A stretch of 64,000 nt of DNA from Budvicia aquatica DSM 5075 = ATCC 35567 (GCF_000427805.1 NZ_KE386585.1:239812-303811), one strand, 5' to 3'. Shown: positions 19,923 to 32,932, numbered from the stretch's first letter. Translations and numbers: made by a program. The notes: a model not told the origin generated them from the sequence alone.

Positions 19923-20387
19923 ATGTCAAACCCAAGTAAACCGATGATTACCGACGTTTTTGTTGCCGGAGCACGTAAAGGATGGGGCATCGCGACTTCC
20001 AGTACATTACCTAACGTTCTGATGGCCTTTGTTATTATCAAGGCATTAGAAATTACCGGCGCTCTGAAAGGTTTAGGGATGATTTTTGCCCCGTTAATGA
20101 ACCTGTTTGGCTTGCCGGGCGAAGCCGCTGCCGTATTAATCGGTGGCTGGATGTCAATGGGGGGTGGTATCGGTGTTGCTATCAGCCTGTATGCAAACGG
20201 TACATTATCCGGTGAGCATCTGGCTATTCTTGCCCCGGCTATCTATCTGATGGGCTCACAAATTCAATATGCAGGCCGTATTTTAGGCGTGATCGGCACC
20301 AAAGCGAGCAAAATCCCGGTGATGATCGCGATCTCCGTACTTAATGCCTTTATTGCCATGTTCCTGATGAATATTTTTATCGGCTGA
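19923..20387 (+). CDS. YjiG-like membrane protein
   Basis: This 154-residue membrane protein matches E. coli YjiG (153 residues) in length and in motifs such as GWGIATSSTLPNVLMAFVIIKALEITG, GLPGEAAAVLIGGWMSMGGGIGVA and LAPAIYLMGSQIQYAGRILG. It has four or five predicted membrane helices and is the second half of the YjiH/YjiG pair, 39 bases downstream. Together they resemble the paired SpmA/SpmB-type gate proteins. A substrate has not been assigned from sequence. Confidence 0.85.
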   Translation: MSNPSKPMITDVFVAGARKGWGIATSSTLPNVLMAFVIIKALEITGALKGLGMIFAPLMNLFGLPGEAAAVLIGGWMSMGGGIGVAISLYANGTLSGEHLAILAPAIYLMGSQIQYAGRILGVIGTKASKIPVMIAISVLNAFIAMFLMNIFIG

Positions 20388-20411
20388 TTTCAGTCCCTTT
20401 AACATTCCTAA

Positions 20412-20431
20412 ACCACGCCTTAGGGCGTGGT
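20412..20431 (+). other. Intercistronic hairpin
   Basis: ACCACGCC pairs perfectly with GGCGTGGT around a TTAG loop between the yjiG-like and M20 genes. No T-run follows, so it is more likely an mRNA-stability or processing element than a terminator. Confidence 0.7.
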
Positions 20432-20455
20432 GTCCAAAAGTAATAAGGATGCATC

Positions 20456-21568
20456 ATGCAGTTAAATCAATATTTAGATGAATTACGCCCTCTGGTTGAC
20501 GTTGACTGTGGAACTCAAACCACAGAAGGCGTTGCCCTTATCGCCGAACGTATGGAAAAGAAATATCGCGACCTCGGCTGGCATACTGAAATTGTTGATC
20601 TGGGCAAAGAAGTGGGTCCGGGCGTTTTTGCTACCAATAAGCCGGGCGCTACCCAGTTTGACGTTCTGCTGATTGGCCATATGGATACCGTGTTCCCACC
20701 GGGAACCGTTGCTGAGCGCCCGATGTCTACTGACGAAACTCGCCTGTATGGCCCGGGTGCAGCAGATATGAAGTCCGGACTGCTGAATATTCTTTGGGCA
20801 ATTCGCGCGTTGGATAGCAAAGATGAACAAAGGCTGTCAATCGCCGTGGCGATGAACCCGGACGAAGAAACCGGCTCGGTTTATTCTCACAAATGGCTGG
20901 GTGAGTACGCGAAGAAAAGCCGCTACGTTCTGGTGGCAGAAGCCGCTCGTGCCGACGGTTCATTAGTCAAAGCCCGTAAAGGTATGGTCCGCTACTGCGT
21001 CGATTTTCATGGCCGTGCAGCCCATGCCGGAAATGCGCCAGAAAAAGGTCGTTCAGCCATTACTGAATTAGCTAACTGGGTGCTGGCGATTAATCAGTTA
21101 GGTAGCTCAGAGTTAGGAACCACCTTAAACGTTGGTGTGATTAAAGGCGGCGACGCAGCCAATATTGTTCCTGATAAAGCGCAGGCGATTATTGATGTCC
21201 GCTTCTGGGACAATGATGAATACCATCGCATTGGCAAGGCGATGCAGGATATGACTAAAAAAGCCTATGTTGCCGATGTCACTGCAACCGTAAGCGAAAT
21301 GGCTCATACCCCAGCAATGTCACCAACGGCTGAAACCGAGAAGTTAATGGCTCTGGTTGAACGCTGCGGCGAACAAGAAGGCATTCATATCAACTGGCTG
21401 GCGGTCGGCGGTGGCTCTGATGCTAACCATACCGCAGCGCTAGGCGTTCCGTCTTTAGATGGTTTTGGTGCTATTGGTGCTGACTTCCATAGCCCGGCGG
21501 AATATGTTGAGCTGGATAGTATTCTTCCGCGGATTAAATTACTGAGCCGAGTGATTAGCTCACTGTAA
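20456..21568 (+). CDS. M20-family metallopeptidase (carboxypeptidase G2-like)
   Basis: The 370-residue cytoplasmic enzyme has the two-zinc M20 site: H75 and D77 in IGHMDTV, bridging D104 in GPGAADMKSG, the catalytic base E137-E138 in NPDEETGS, E162 in VAEAARADGS, and a C-terminal His in GADFHSPAEYVE. The dimerisation or lid domain carries FHGRAAHAGNAPEKGRSA and NIVPDKAQAIIDVRFWD. Enzymes of this group remove C-terminal glutamate-like residues or cleave small acyl amino acids. With YjiH/YjiG just upstream, it is the likely cytoplasmic enzyme for whatever the membrane pair imports. There is no signal peptide. Confidence 0.88.
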   Translation: MQLNQYLDELRPLVDVDCGTQTTEGVALIAERMEKKYRDLGWHTEIVDLGKEVGPGVFATNKPGATQFDVLLIGHMDTVFPPGTVAERPMSTDETRLYGPGAADMKSGLLNILWAIRALDSKDEQRLSIAVAMNPDEETGSVYSHKWLGEYAKKSRYVLVAEAARADGSLVKARKGMVRYCVDFHGRAAHAGNAPEKGRSAITELANWVLAINQLGSSELGTTLNVGVIKGGDAANIVPDKAQAIIDVRFWDNDEYHRIGKAMQDMTKKAYVADVTATVSEMAHTPAMSPTAETEKLMALVERCGEQEGIHINWLAVGGGSDANHTAALGVPSLDGFGAIGADFHSPAEYVELDSILPRIKLLSRVISSL

Positions 21569-21588
21569 TTTTGATTTTTTCCGTTGTG

Positions 21589-21609
21589 AAAAAGCCGCCC
21601 TCTCGGGCG
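21589..21609 (-). terminator. Terminator reading leftward
   Basis: The stem GCCGCCC-TCTC-GGGCGGC is flanked on its left by a run of A residues, so on the minus strand it is followed by T residues. It can end minus-strand transcription coming from the repeat region; as a plus-strand terminator of the peptidase operon it lacks a T-run but may still fold. Confidence 0.7.
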
Positions 21610-21643
21610 GCTCAGACTAATGACAAAGTGGTTTAATTTGATT

Positions 21644-21717
21644 TCAGCGCGAATTTCGTCCGCATAGTTAGCATCGGAATATTGGTTTTTCCTAGCGGCC
21701 GAAGGGCGATGTTTTTG
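21644..21717. repeat. Dispersed intergenic repeat, copy A
   Basis: This segment shares GCGCRAATTTCG, TCCGCATAGTYAGCATCGGA and ATATTG, plus a GGCCGA tail, with copy B at 21872 and, more divergently, with copy C at 47312. It does not match ERIC, BOX or an inverted-repeat transposon that I know. Confidence 0.7.
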
Positions 21718-21759
21718 AGTACTGTGGGCTCCGGGCTTAGAATCCCTAGGGGCACTCCG

Positions 21760-21773
21760 GCTGGCAAGCCAGC
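21760..21773. repeat. REP-like palindrome
   Basis: GCTGGC and GCCAGC flank AA, embedded in GGGGCACTCCG...CGACCCC, giving a longer imperfect stem. The form resembles repetitive extragenic palindromes. No second copy was found in the window. Confidence 0.35.
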
Positions 21774-21871
21774 TACGACCCCAACGGAATTCTTTCCCTA
21801 CGTTTAAGCTTTTTAAGAGCAAAACGCTGATGTCCGAGCGTTTGTCAGCAGTCTGAGCCTAATTGGGTTAC

Positions 21872-21952
21872 CGCGCAAATTTCGTCCGCTTTCGTCCGCA
21901 TAGTCAGCATCGGAATATTGATTTCGCCTGGCGGCCGAGGGTCGGCGTTTTG
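21872..21952. repeat. Dispersed intergenic repeat, copy B
   Basis: Copy B is nearly identical to copy A over about 70 bases but carries a tandem duplication of TTTCGTCCGC near its left end, as expected from slippage. Confidence 0.7.
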
Positions 21953-22063
21953 AATGCTAAGCGCTAGTCTGCCCGTTCTTATTAGATAATGCATGCCCGT
22001 TAAGTATCACGACCTTAATGTGATTCTACTCAATCGTCATCGCGGCGGGGCAACTCTCCCGTC

Positions 22064-22083
22064 ATCCCCGTGAAAACGGGGAT
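22064..22083. repeat. Palindromic repeat, ATCCCCGT-GAAA-ACGGGGAT
   Basis: A perfect 8-bp stem with a GAAA tetraloop, preceded by GTC. The same core occurs in the mutS hairpin at 3746-3781 and a degenerate form may lie at 30231-30252. Repeats with this GTCATCCCCG...CGGGGAT form are common in many bacterial genomes. Confidence 0.6.
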
Positions 22084-22325
22084 CCCGATTTTAACTCACC
22101 AATGACCATTCAGCCTAAGGGTTGGATGATTCGCTTCGCCTACTCTTCGGGCCATTTGCTATGCGAATGTTTGCTTCGCCTACGGCTAAGCGTTCCGTTT
22201 TCAACCGGATGAAGATGGTGTTGCTGCTTGGTCATCCCGGCTTTATTCATTGCCCTTAGCTGACAATCATTACCCTTATTGGACGATTTTTTATTCATCC
22301 AACTTAAACATCAGATAACCCGCCT

Positions 22326-23558
22326 CTACTTATCGTAACAATTCCATGCGGCCTGCAGCGCGGCACCCTGAGTAGATTTAAATCCGAGTCGGTTTAGAAC
22401 CGCTTCCAGTGCCGTCAGGGTTTGTAATACGCAGTCTTTACGGGCGTTATATCCCATGGTGCCGATACGCCAAATTTTACCCTGTAGCGGGCCAAAGGAT
22501 GTCCCTATCTCAATAGAGAAGTCATTTAGCATCATCTGACGAACCTGCTCGCCGTGAATGTCTTTCGGGATCACGACGCCAAGTACGTTATTCATTTTAT
22601 GGCTTAGGTCACCAAAGGTTTCCAGCCCCATTCCCTGAATACCGGCTAACAGTGCCGCCCCGTGTAATTCATGACGGGCAATGCAGTTATCCAAACCTTC
22701 TTCTAATATCAGGCGGGCACACTCTCTGGCAGCAAACAGCATGCTGGTCGCTTCAGTATGATGATTCAGGCGTTCAGGTCCCCAGTAGTCCATAATCATG
22801 CCGAGATCGAAATAGTTGGAATAGATCATCTCATCATCGCCATCAACGTGTTCATCGGTACGGATACCTTCTTCAACACATTTACGACGTCGGACTATTT
22901 CTTCAAATTCCGGGCTCAGAGTAATCGGAGAACTGCCTGATGGCCCACCGAGGCATTTTTGTAATCCGGCCGATGCGGCATCTAATCCCCACGCGTCAGT
23001 TTCCAGTGCATTGCCACCGAATGATGCGGTAGCATCAGTATAAAAAAGGACGCCGTGACGACGACAAATCTCACCTAACTGTTCCAGCGGCTGTAACATA
23101 GTGGTGGATGTATCGCCTTGAACCGTCAGTAATAAGCGGGGTTTTACTTTTTTAATTGCGTCTTCAATTTGGTCAGGGGTAAATACGTCTCCCCAAGGAA
23201 CTTCAATAGTATGGACTTCAGCCCGACAGCGGCGGGCAATTTCACACAGTAAATGGCCAAAACGACCAAATACCGGCACTAACACCTTATCGCCGGGGCG
23301 AATCGCTGATAATAAGATAGCTTCGATACCCGCTCGGGAGGTGCCATCGATCAACATGGTCCAGCGATTTTCCGTGTTAAACAGGCCGCGATAAAGCTCC
23401 ATCACCTGATTCATATAGCCGGTCATGACCGGATCGTACTGGCCAATCAATTGGCTGGCCATAGCCCTGAGTACTCGCGGGTCAGCATTAATCGGGCCCG
23501 GACCCATGAGTAAGCGAGAGGGGGGATTAATTTGATCAAACTTTGCAATATCCAGCAT
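22326..23558 (-). CDS. PLP-dependent alanine/ureidoglycine-glyoxylate aminotransferase family
   Basis: This 410-residue class V aminotransferase has the family N terminus MGPGPINADPRVLRAM, the PLP-contacting D175 in YTDATASFGG and the Schiff-base lysine K201 in SAGLQKCLGGPSG. The C-terminal half carries FGPLQGKIWRIGTMGYNAR with the substrate-carboxylate arginine. Relatives transfer an amino group to glyoxylate from alanine, serine or ureidoglycine (PucG/HpxJ). No purine-catabolism gene is nearby, so the amino donor cannot be assigned. A ribosome site GGAAT precedes the ATG. The gene stands alone between repeat DNA and the tyrosine permease gene. Confidence 0.87.
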   Translation of the reverse strand: MLDIAKFDQINPPSRLLMGPGPINADPRVLRAMASQLIGQYDPVMTGYMNQVMELYRGLFNTENRWTMLIDGTSRAGIEAILLSAIRPGDKVLVPVFGRFGHLLCEIARRCRAEVHTIEVPWGDVFTPDQIEDAIKKVKPRLLLTVQGDTSTTMLQPLEQLGEICRRHGVLFYTDATASFGGNALETDAWGLDAASAGLQKCLGGPSGSSPITLSPEFEEIVRRRKCVEEGIRTDEHVDGDDEMIYSNYFDLGMIMDYWGPERLNHHTEATSMLFAARECARLILEEGLDNCIARHELHGAALLAGIQGMGLETFGDLSHKMNNVLGVVIPKDIHGEQVRQMMLNDFSIEIGTSFGPLQGKIWRIGTMGYNARKDCVLQTLTALEAVLNRLGFKSTQGAALQAAWNCYDK

Positions 23559-23905
23559 GGTAATTCCTTAGCGTAATGATGATGTCTTTGACCCGCTGTT
23601 TGGCTAACAATCAGGTAGCGACGTGCCTAACAAGCTGTTTTCATGTTTATTATTAGTTATCTTTTTAATCAAACATGAAATAAAAGCACCTTGCAAAGAC
23701 TTTCTGCCACCGGCCGGCACATACAAAATTATTTTGATAATCAGGATAAAACTATTAATTTTTTCAAATTAAATTATCAGGATATAAGCGGTTGGCCTAA
23801 ATTTCAGAGCGGATGAATCAATATATCGTTAGCTGAAATAACAAATCGCCACCAGGCTTGCGGTTATATTGCCGCAGGTCTGATGGCGATCGTGAAAGGT
23901 AATAG
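23559..23905. other. Intergenic region between permease and aminotransferase genes
   Basis: The 347-base gap holds the probable terminator of the tyrosine permease gene at its right end (23845-23890) and presumably the promoter of the aminotransferase gene at its left end. I see no gene or named operator in it. Confidence 0.45.
23845..23890 (-). terminator. Probable terminator of the tpl-permease operon
   Basis: ATCGCCA (23845-23851) pairs with TGGCGAT (23884-23890), with further inner pairing (CAG/CTG, GCGG/CCGC). On the minus strand TTTGTTATTT follows. It lies 16 bases past the permease stop. Confidence 0.65.
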
Positions 23906-25171
23906 TTAATGGTAGGTAGGCAGAACGTTGAAAGTCGATAATATATGGGCCAGCATGGTAATAACACCAAACACCAGAACAATGTAGATCATCGGATTGC
24001 CGCCCCAGGTACGAAACATCGGGCTGCCAAATTTTTTGCGCGAAGCTTTAGCCATTAATGCAGGAACAATGATGGCCCACACCGCAAACGCCAAACCGGC
24101 GTAACCGATAGCATACAAAAAACCATTAGGGTATATAGAACACAATAGCGCCGGTGGCAGATAGGTCACGATCGCCGTTTTCGCCCTGCCTCCGTTGTCA
24201 TCTTTGAATTTACACAGGTCAGCGATGTAATCAAACAGCCCCAGAGTGGCACCCAACAGTGAGCTAGCTACCGCAAAGTTAGCAAAGAATGTCAGAATAA
24301 TATCCATTGAAGCGCTGTTAAGAATTCCGCTCATTGCGGTAATAAACACATCGATATTACCGCCCTGAGCAATAATAGGCCTGAAGTCTTCACGGGAGAT
24401 ATTGCCCATAGTGCAAAGCAGCCAGAAGACATACAGGAACAGCGCAAACAATGTGCCGATTAAGATGCACTGTACGATACGTTTTGGATCTTTACCGTAG
24501 TGTTTAACCAGGCTGGGAACGTTACCGTGAAAACCAAAAGAGACGATACAGAATGGCAATGTCATCAACAGGTAAGGCAAATAGCGCGTGCCCTCCGGTG
24601 CCATAACGTCCATTAAGTTATCCACCTCAACATAGCCCAATAGGTTAGCAAAGGTCATAAAGAACGCGATAAACTTTCCTAACAATAAGATCGTTGTAAT
24701 ACGCCCTACCGCCGTTGAGCTCCACCAAACAATAAACGCAATAAGAATGGTAAATAACACGCCGGTTATTCGGGCGGGAACAGTGAGGTTAAAATAGTTT
24801 GTCAGGGTTTGAGATATGACTGCAGCACTACCGGATATATAAGCATAAGCGAGAATATAAAGAACAAATGCAAAAGTTAAACCCGTGGTTATATTCCAAA
24901 ACCGGCCTAATAAATCTTTTGTTAGCGTGTCGAAGCTGGCGCCAACATTATAATTTAAATTAGCCTCTAAAATCATAAATCCGGCCATAATCATAATAAA
25001 GCAGGTTGCAACCAGAATAACCAAAGACCATGAGAACCAAACGCCGGACATAGCGACAGGTAAAGAGAACATCCCAGCCCCGACTACCGTAGCGGTGGTA
25101 ATCATCGCACCGCCAACAACCGACCTATTTTTTACCTGAACAGACCCCTGAGCCTCTACGCTGACCGTCAT
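23906..25171 (-). CDS. tutB: Aromatic amino-acid permease, probably tyrosine-specific (TutB/TyrP/TnaB family)
   Basis: The 421-residue integral membrane protein belongs to the hydroxy/aromatic amino-acid permease family, with about eleven helices and the opening motif [27 protein letters not shown]. Other family marks are [16 protein letters not shown] and [13 protein letters not shown]. It lies 142 bases downstream of tpl on the same strand. In Erwinia herbicola (Pantoea) the tyrosine transporter gene tutB likewise follows tpl, so tyrosine import for the lyase is the likely job. The symbol is assigned from family and context; tryptophan as substrate is not excluded. Confidence 0.82.
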   Translation of the reverse strand: MTVSVEAQGSVQVKNRSVVGGAMITTATVVGAGMFSLPVAMSGVWFSWSLVILVATCFIMIMAGFMILEANLNYNVGASFDTLTKDLLGRFWNITTGLTFAFVLYILAYAYISGSAAVISQTLTNYFNLTVPARITGVLFTILIAFIVWWSSTAVGRITTILLLGKFIAFFMTFANLLGYVEVDNLMDVMAPEGTRYLPYLLMTLPFCIVSFGFHGNVPSLVKHYGKDPKRIVQCILIGTLFALFLYVFWLLCTMGNISREDFRPIIAQGGNIDVFITAMSGILNSASMDIILTFFANFAVASSLLGATLGLFDYIADLCKFKDDNGGRAKTAIVTYLPPALLCSIYPNGFLYAIGYAGLAFAVWAIIVPALMAKASRKKFGSPMFRTWGGNPMIYIVLVFGVITMLAHILSTFNVLPTYH

Positions 25172-25242
25172 AATTGATTCCTTTAATTAAAATTCTTAGT
25201 GGAAAAAACATATTAATGACCTGGTAACTCTTGATACTTTTA

Positions 25243-25273
25243 GAGTCTCTCACCTATAAAAAGTGAAAGACTC
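25243..25273 (-). other. Hairpin between tpl and permease genes
   Basis: GAGTCT (25243-25248) pairs with AGACTC (25268-25273), with an inner CAC/GTG pair. It lies 40 bases after the tpl stop without a T-run, so it may be a processing or stability element. Confidence 0.45.
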
Positions 25274-25313
25274 CTCTATATTTAAGATATAAACTTAAGC
25301 TAAGTTAATAATC

Positions 25314-26744
<1,431 letters not shown>

Positions 26745-26799
26745 TTACTTTTATTAATAATATTGCAATAGCTGACCAATATTCACCAAAAGCTTATTA

Positions 26800-26817
26800 T
26801 GTAATTAATTTATTACG
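26800..26817. promoter_or_regulatory. Weak TyrR-like box
   Basis: TGTAAT-N6-ATTACG matches 9 of the 12 fixed positions of the TyrR box TGTAAA-N6-TTTACA. Its centre is about 122 bases upstream of the tpl start codon, nearer the promoter than the strong box. Confidence 0.45.
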
Positions 26818-26888
26818 ACACAATAATTAAATAACCACTCAAGTAAAAATATTAAAAAATAGATTTAATCGCTAAATACCCAATATAA

Positions 26889-26904
26889 TGTGACTGCCAT
26901 CAAA
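26889..26904. promoter_or_regulatory. CRP site
   Basis: TGTGA-N6-TCAAA differs from the CRP consensus TGTGA-N6-TCACA at one base. It lies between the strong and weak TyrR boxes upstream of tpl, in keeping with catabolite control known for tpl in other enterics. Confidence 0.6.
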
Positions 26905-26966
26905 CTTTGTATTCAGCATCGATCTGCTGTTGCATAAAAAATGCCAAAGCATGTAGGATATGGCTA

Positions 26967-26984
26967 TGTACAGTTTAATTTACG
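26967..26984. promoter_or_regulatory. Strong TyrR box
   Basis: TGTACA-GTTTAA-TTTACG matches 10 of 12 fixed positions of TGTAAA-N6-TTTACA. It is centred about 288 bases upstream of the tpl start, a distance that needs DNA looping, as reported for tpl activation by TyrR in related species. Confidence 0.7.
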
Positions 26985-27523
26985 CTGGTAAAAAATTTAT
27001 TTAACCGAATAAAAACAAAAAAATTAAATTAAAATCAAACAATTAAAATACTGATATAATGAGACAATAGAATAGAGAACCAGAGCCATTGACTTAATCA
27101 TTTTGCTATGATTATCTCGCGAGGGGTAAGTTTTAATAAAATAGCGACTTTTAGCCCCGGTCTTTAAGCTTAAAAACCGGTGATAAACCTCAGCTATTCT
27201 TTCTTCATCAAGATAATAGAGCTTTATTTTCAGCTCTAATTAAATATCAATAAACACTATCTGAAAGTTAAAACCCAAAAATAAAACCAGATAGCAAACA
27301 ACACACTTATTAACTGGGGCTTTTTAATTATTGATTATCAAAATAATTATATATTTGATTTTTTGTTTTAAATCACAAATCAAGATAATAATGAAAATAG
27401 CGCTATATTTTATCTATCAAATCTCTCGATATATGCGGAGCAATCTGATGTAAACCCGCTATCACCATGGCATCAGTGACGACTTTTTAGTAATATACTC
27501 CGACACAAGAATCAGAGGCATTT

Positions 27524-27886
27524 ATGGTTACCACATTATTTAAAGACTTTAATTTTGAGGCCGCACACCGGCTGCCAAACGTACCTGAAGGCCACAAGTG
27601 CGCCAGATTACACGGGCACTCTTTTATGGTTCGAATTGAAGTCACCGGCGAAGTCGATCCGTACACCGGATGGGTTATGGATTTCTCTGACATTAAGGCG
27701 GCATTTAAGCCTATTCTTGATAGCTTAGATCATTATTATCTGAACGATATTGAAGGGCTGGACAATCCGACCAGTGAAGTTCTTGCTCATTGGATTTGGC
27801 AACGGCTTAAACCTTCATTGCCATTACTCAGTGCTATTCGGGTTAAAGAGACCTGTACTGCGGGATGTATTTACCGCGGTGAATAG
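27524..27886 (+). CDS. queD: 6-carboxy-5,6,7,8-tetrahydropterin synthase
   Basis: QueD converts dihydroneopterin triphosphate to 6-carboxytetrahydropterin, the second step of queuosine synthesis. The 120-residue protein (E. coli 121) has the zinc-binding histidines in FEAAHRLP and HGHSF, the catalytic Cys in [11 protein letters not shown], and the terminal [14 protein letters not shown] strong AGAGG ribosome site precedes the ATG. It converges with queE, the next enzyme of the pathway, over a 66-base gap. Confidence 0.96.
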   Translation: MVTTLFKDFNFEAAHRLPNVPEGHKCARLHGHSFMVRIEVTGEVDPYTGWVMDFSDIKAAFKPILDSLDHYYLNDIEGLDNPTSEVLAHWIWQRLKPSLPLLSAIRVKETCTAGCIYRGE

Positions 27887-27952
27887 TCGCCACTGATATA
27901 GTCAGGGCGGTCTTTGTCGAACTTAAGCTTAGCAAACGCCCTGCGACTTTTA

Positions 27953-28624
27953 TCAGGCAATATTAAGATATTTATGTGTCTGCATAGATAAACGCCAGTT
28001 GCGGGCTATACAGGTTTGAATACATAACTCGGTCGATCGCGGGTTCTGGCTAATCGGCTGCAACGCTATCACTCTGGGCTTATCATCTGTTAAGGTTGCT
28101 AGCAGCTCATCTAACTGTTCAATATCGCGTTCACGGGCCACAGGGTGCTTAATTTCATCGGCCCGAACCAGTGCCTGAGCAACAACCGCCAATCCACCGC
28201 GCATATCGACTTTAGGTGAAACGGTAACCCAGGTATTTTCCGAACAGCTCACTTGCTGTGTACCACTGGTTTCTATCTGACAATTGAAGCCATGCTGTTC
28301 CAGTAAATCGGTTAACGGAGTCAAATCATACAGACAGGGTTCTCCGCCGGTGATCACCACGTGGCGGGCAGTATATTGCTGCTGTTGTAGAATATTGATC
28401 AACTGTTGCTCTGTAACCCCACTCCAGCAGTCACTTTCTTCGGTTTTAACTAAAATATCCCCTATCGGGCGCTGCTGTTCTGCCACTTTTTCCCACGTGT
28501 GCTTGGTATCGCACCAACTGCACCCAACGGGGCACCCCTGTAAACGAATAAAAATAGCCGGTACGCCGGTAAAGTAGCCTTCACCCTGTAAGGTTTGAAA
28601 CAGTTCATTGACGGGATATAGCAT
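27953..28624 (-). CDS. queE: 7-carboxy-7-deazaguanine synthase
   Basis: QueE is a radical-SAM enzyme that contracts the ring of carboxytetrahydropterin to 7-carboxy-7-deazaguanine in queuosine synthesis. The 223-residue protein has the cluster-binding cysteines in QGCPVGCSWCDTKHTW (the C-x3-C-x2-C spacing) and VVITGGEPCLYDL. Length matches E. coli QueE (223). It lies downstream of eno on the same strand but beyond the eno terminator, so it has its own promoter. Confidence 0.96.
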   Translation of the reverse strand: MLYPVNELFQTLQGEGYFTGVPAIFIRLQGCPVGCSWCDTKHTWEKVAEQQRPIGDILVKTEESDCWSGVTEQQLINILQQQQYTARHVVITGGEPCLYDLTPLTDLLEQHGFNCQIETSGTQQVSCSENTWVTVSPKVDMRGGLAVVAQALVRADEIKHPVARERDIEQLDELLATLTDDKPRVIALQPISQNPRSTELCIQTCIARNWRLSMQTHKYLNIA

Positions 28625-28754
28625 GGTGTTCTCAGATAAAATAGATAAATGCAGTTAAAACAAACAGTTTGTTCAGTAATGCTGATCAGCATCGATTGAT
28701 TCAGGCCGCTAGCTTACGTCAGCTTAATTTCAGAATCCAGCGGGCTAAGCAGAA

Positions 28755-28793
28755 TAAAAAAAATCCCGTACCGGCCTTCACCGATACGGGATT
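28755..28793 (-). terminator. eno terminator
   Basis: A 12-bp stem with one mismatch (ATCCCGTAcCGG with CCGaTACGGGAT) lies 26 bases past the eno stop and is followed on the minus strand by eight T residues. Confidence 0.93.
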
Positions 28794-28818
28794 GATTAAA
28801 TTAACGACGGGCTAAGAA

Positions 28819-30132
<1,314 letters not shown>

Positions 30133-30230
30133 TCAGTACAAGTTGATTAAACTAAAAACTGTCGATTGCGACGGGATGACACATCATGCCCGCCGCTCAT
30201 TCTGGCGCTGTGACTTTATCGGCCTTAGGT

Positions 30231-30350
30231 CATCCCTATGGTGAAAACACAGGCCGAACTGACTGAATGCTTTATGCCCTTATTATTTGAAGCTGTCGCG
30301 TTGTGGCTGCGTTCACTTGCGGCCTGGCGACAACCTCAATTACTTTGGGT
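30231..30350. repeat. Possible degenerate intergenic repeats in the pyrG-eno gap
   Basis: At 30231-30252 CATCCC and GTGAAAAC recall the palindromic repeat seen at 3746 and 22064. At about 30284-30350 the order TTGAAGCTG, GTTG, GGCTGCGTTCACT recalls one arm of the ERIC element. Both resemblances are partial. Confidence 0.3.
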
Positions 30351-30374
30351 GTCTACGTTATTCTAACCGACTGC

Positions 30375-32120
<1,746 letters not shown>

Positions 32121-32134
32121 TTAATCTATCGTTG

Positions 32135-32932
32135 TTATTGATGTTCTTGGAGTTTTACCTGTTGCCAGGCTGCTTCCATCTCATCTAGCGTCGCTTGCTC
32201 TAACGTTTTTCCTGACCTCTGTACGATTTGCTCTACCTGACGGAACCGACGATCAAACTTACGGTTGGCCACCTGCAGAGCACTTTCCGCTTTATGGCCT
32301 AAGTGCCGGGTGAGATTTACCGTCGCAAACAGCAAATCGCCCAACTCTTCTTCAAGTTTAGACCGATCGATAACAACCTGCTTAGCTTCATGCATCACTT
32401 CATCAATTTCTTCATGCACTTTATCTAACACCGGTCCTAGGGTATCCCAGTCAAAACCGACGGAAGCACAGCGTTTTTGAATTTTGTACGCTTTCATTAA
32501 GGCCGGCAGAACATCGGGAATATCATCCAGCACCGAGAACTGAGCTTTCTCTGCCCGCTCTTTGCCCTTACGCTTTTCCCAACCGGCAATCACTTCCTGG
32601 CTATTATGAACTTCGGCGGTATCAAATACGTGAGGGTGGCGGCGTTCCAGCTTATCGCTGATGGCGTTACAGACATCATCAAAATTAAATAGGTTCTGCT
32701 CATCGGCCATACGGGCATAAAAAACCACTTGGAACAGTAAATCACCTAACTCATCGCGCAAATCATTAAAATCATTGCGGCGAATAGCATCCAACACTTC
32801 GTATGTTTCTTCGAGCGTATAAGGTGCAATAGTGGCAAAGGTCTGTTCTTTATCCCACGGGCACCCGCGTTCAGGATCCCGCAGGGTATTCATAATATTC
32901 AGCAAGCGCTGAACGGAGGTTATTTGATTCAT
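32135..32932 (-). CDS. mazG: Nucleoside triphosphate pyrophosphohydrolase MazG
   Basis: MazG hydrolyses NTPs to NMP and pyrophosphate and lowers ppGpp under starvation in E. coli. The 265-residue protein (263 in E. coli) has two MazG domains with the metal-binding EETYEVLDAI and LRDELGDLLFQVVFYARMA in the first, and EIDEVMHEAKQ with EEELGDLLFATVNLTRHLG in the second. The relA terminator lies upstream, so mazG is expressed from a separate promoter here. In E. coli mazG also follows relA, but with the mazEF toxin pair between them; that pair is absent here. Confidence 0.95.
   Translation of the reverse strand: MNQITSVQRLLNIMNTLRDPERGCPWDKEQTFATIAPYTLEETYEVLDAIRRNDFNDLRDELGDLLFQVVFYARMADEQNLFNFDDVCNAISDKLERRHPHVFDTAEVHNSQEVIAGWEKRKGKERAEKAQFSVLDDIPDVLPALMKAYKIQKRCASVGFDWDTLGPVLDKVHEEIDEVMHEAKQVVIDRSKLEEELGDLLFATVNLTRHLGHKAESALQVANRKFDRRFRQVEQIVQRSGKTLEQATLDEMEAAWQQVKLQEHQ

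Larger units (their letters stand above)
21569..22325. other. Gene-less repeat-rich stretch
   Basis: This 757-base interval has no credible gene. It holds a hairpin with a minus-strand T-run at 21589-21608, two copies of a dispersed repeat (21644-21717 and 21872-21952), a palindrome GCTGGC-AA-GCCAGC at 21760-21773, and a palindromic repeat at 22064-22083. The open frame on its minus strand that spans 21385-21822 overlaps the peptidase gene and repeat DNA and is not called. Confidence 0.6.

Noticed and set aside
21385-21822. 145-codon minus-strand frame across the M20 gene end and repeat DNA
   Set aside because: It overlaps a real gene on the other strand, a terminator and dispersed repeat A, and shows no protein family motif.
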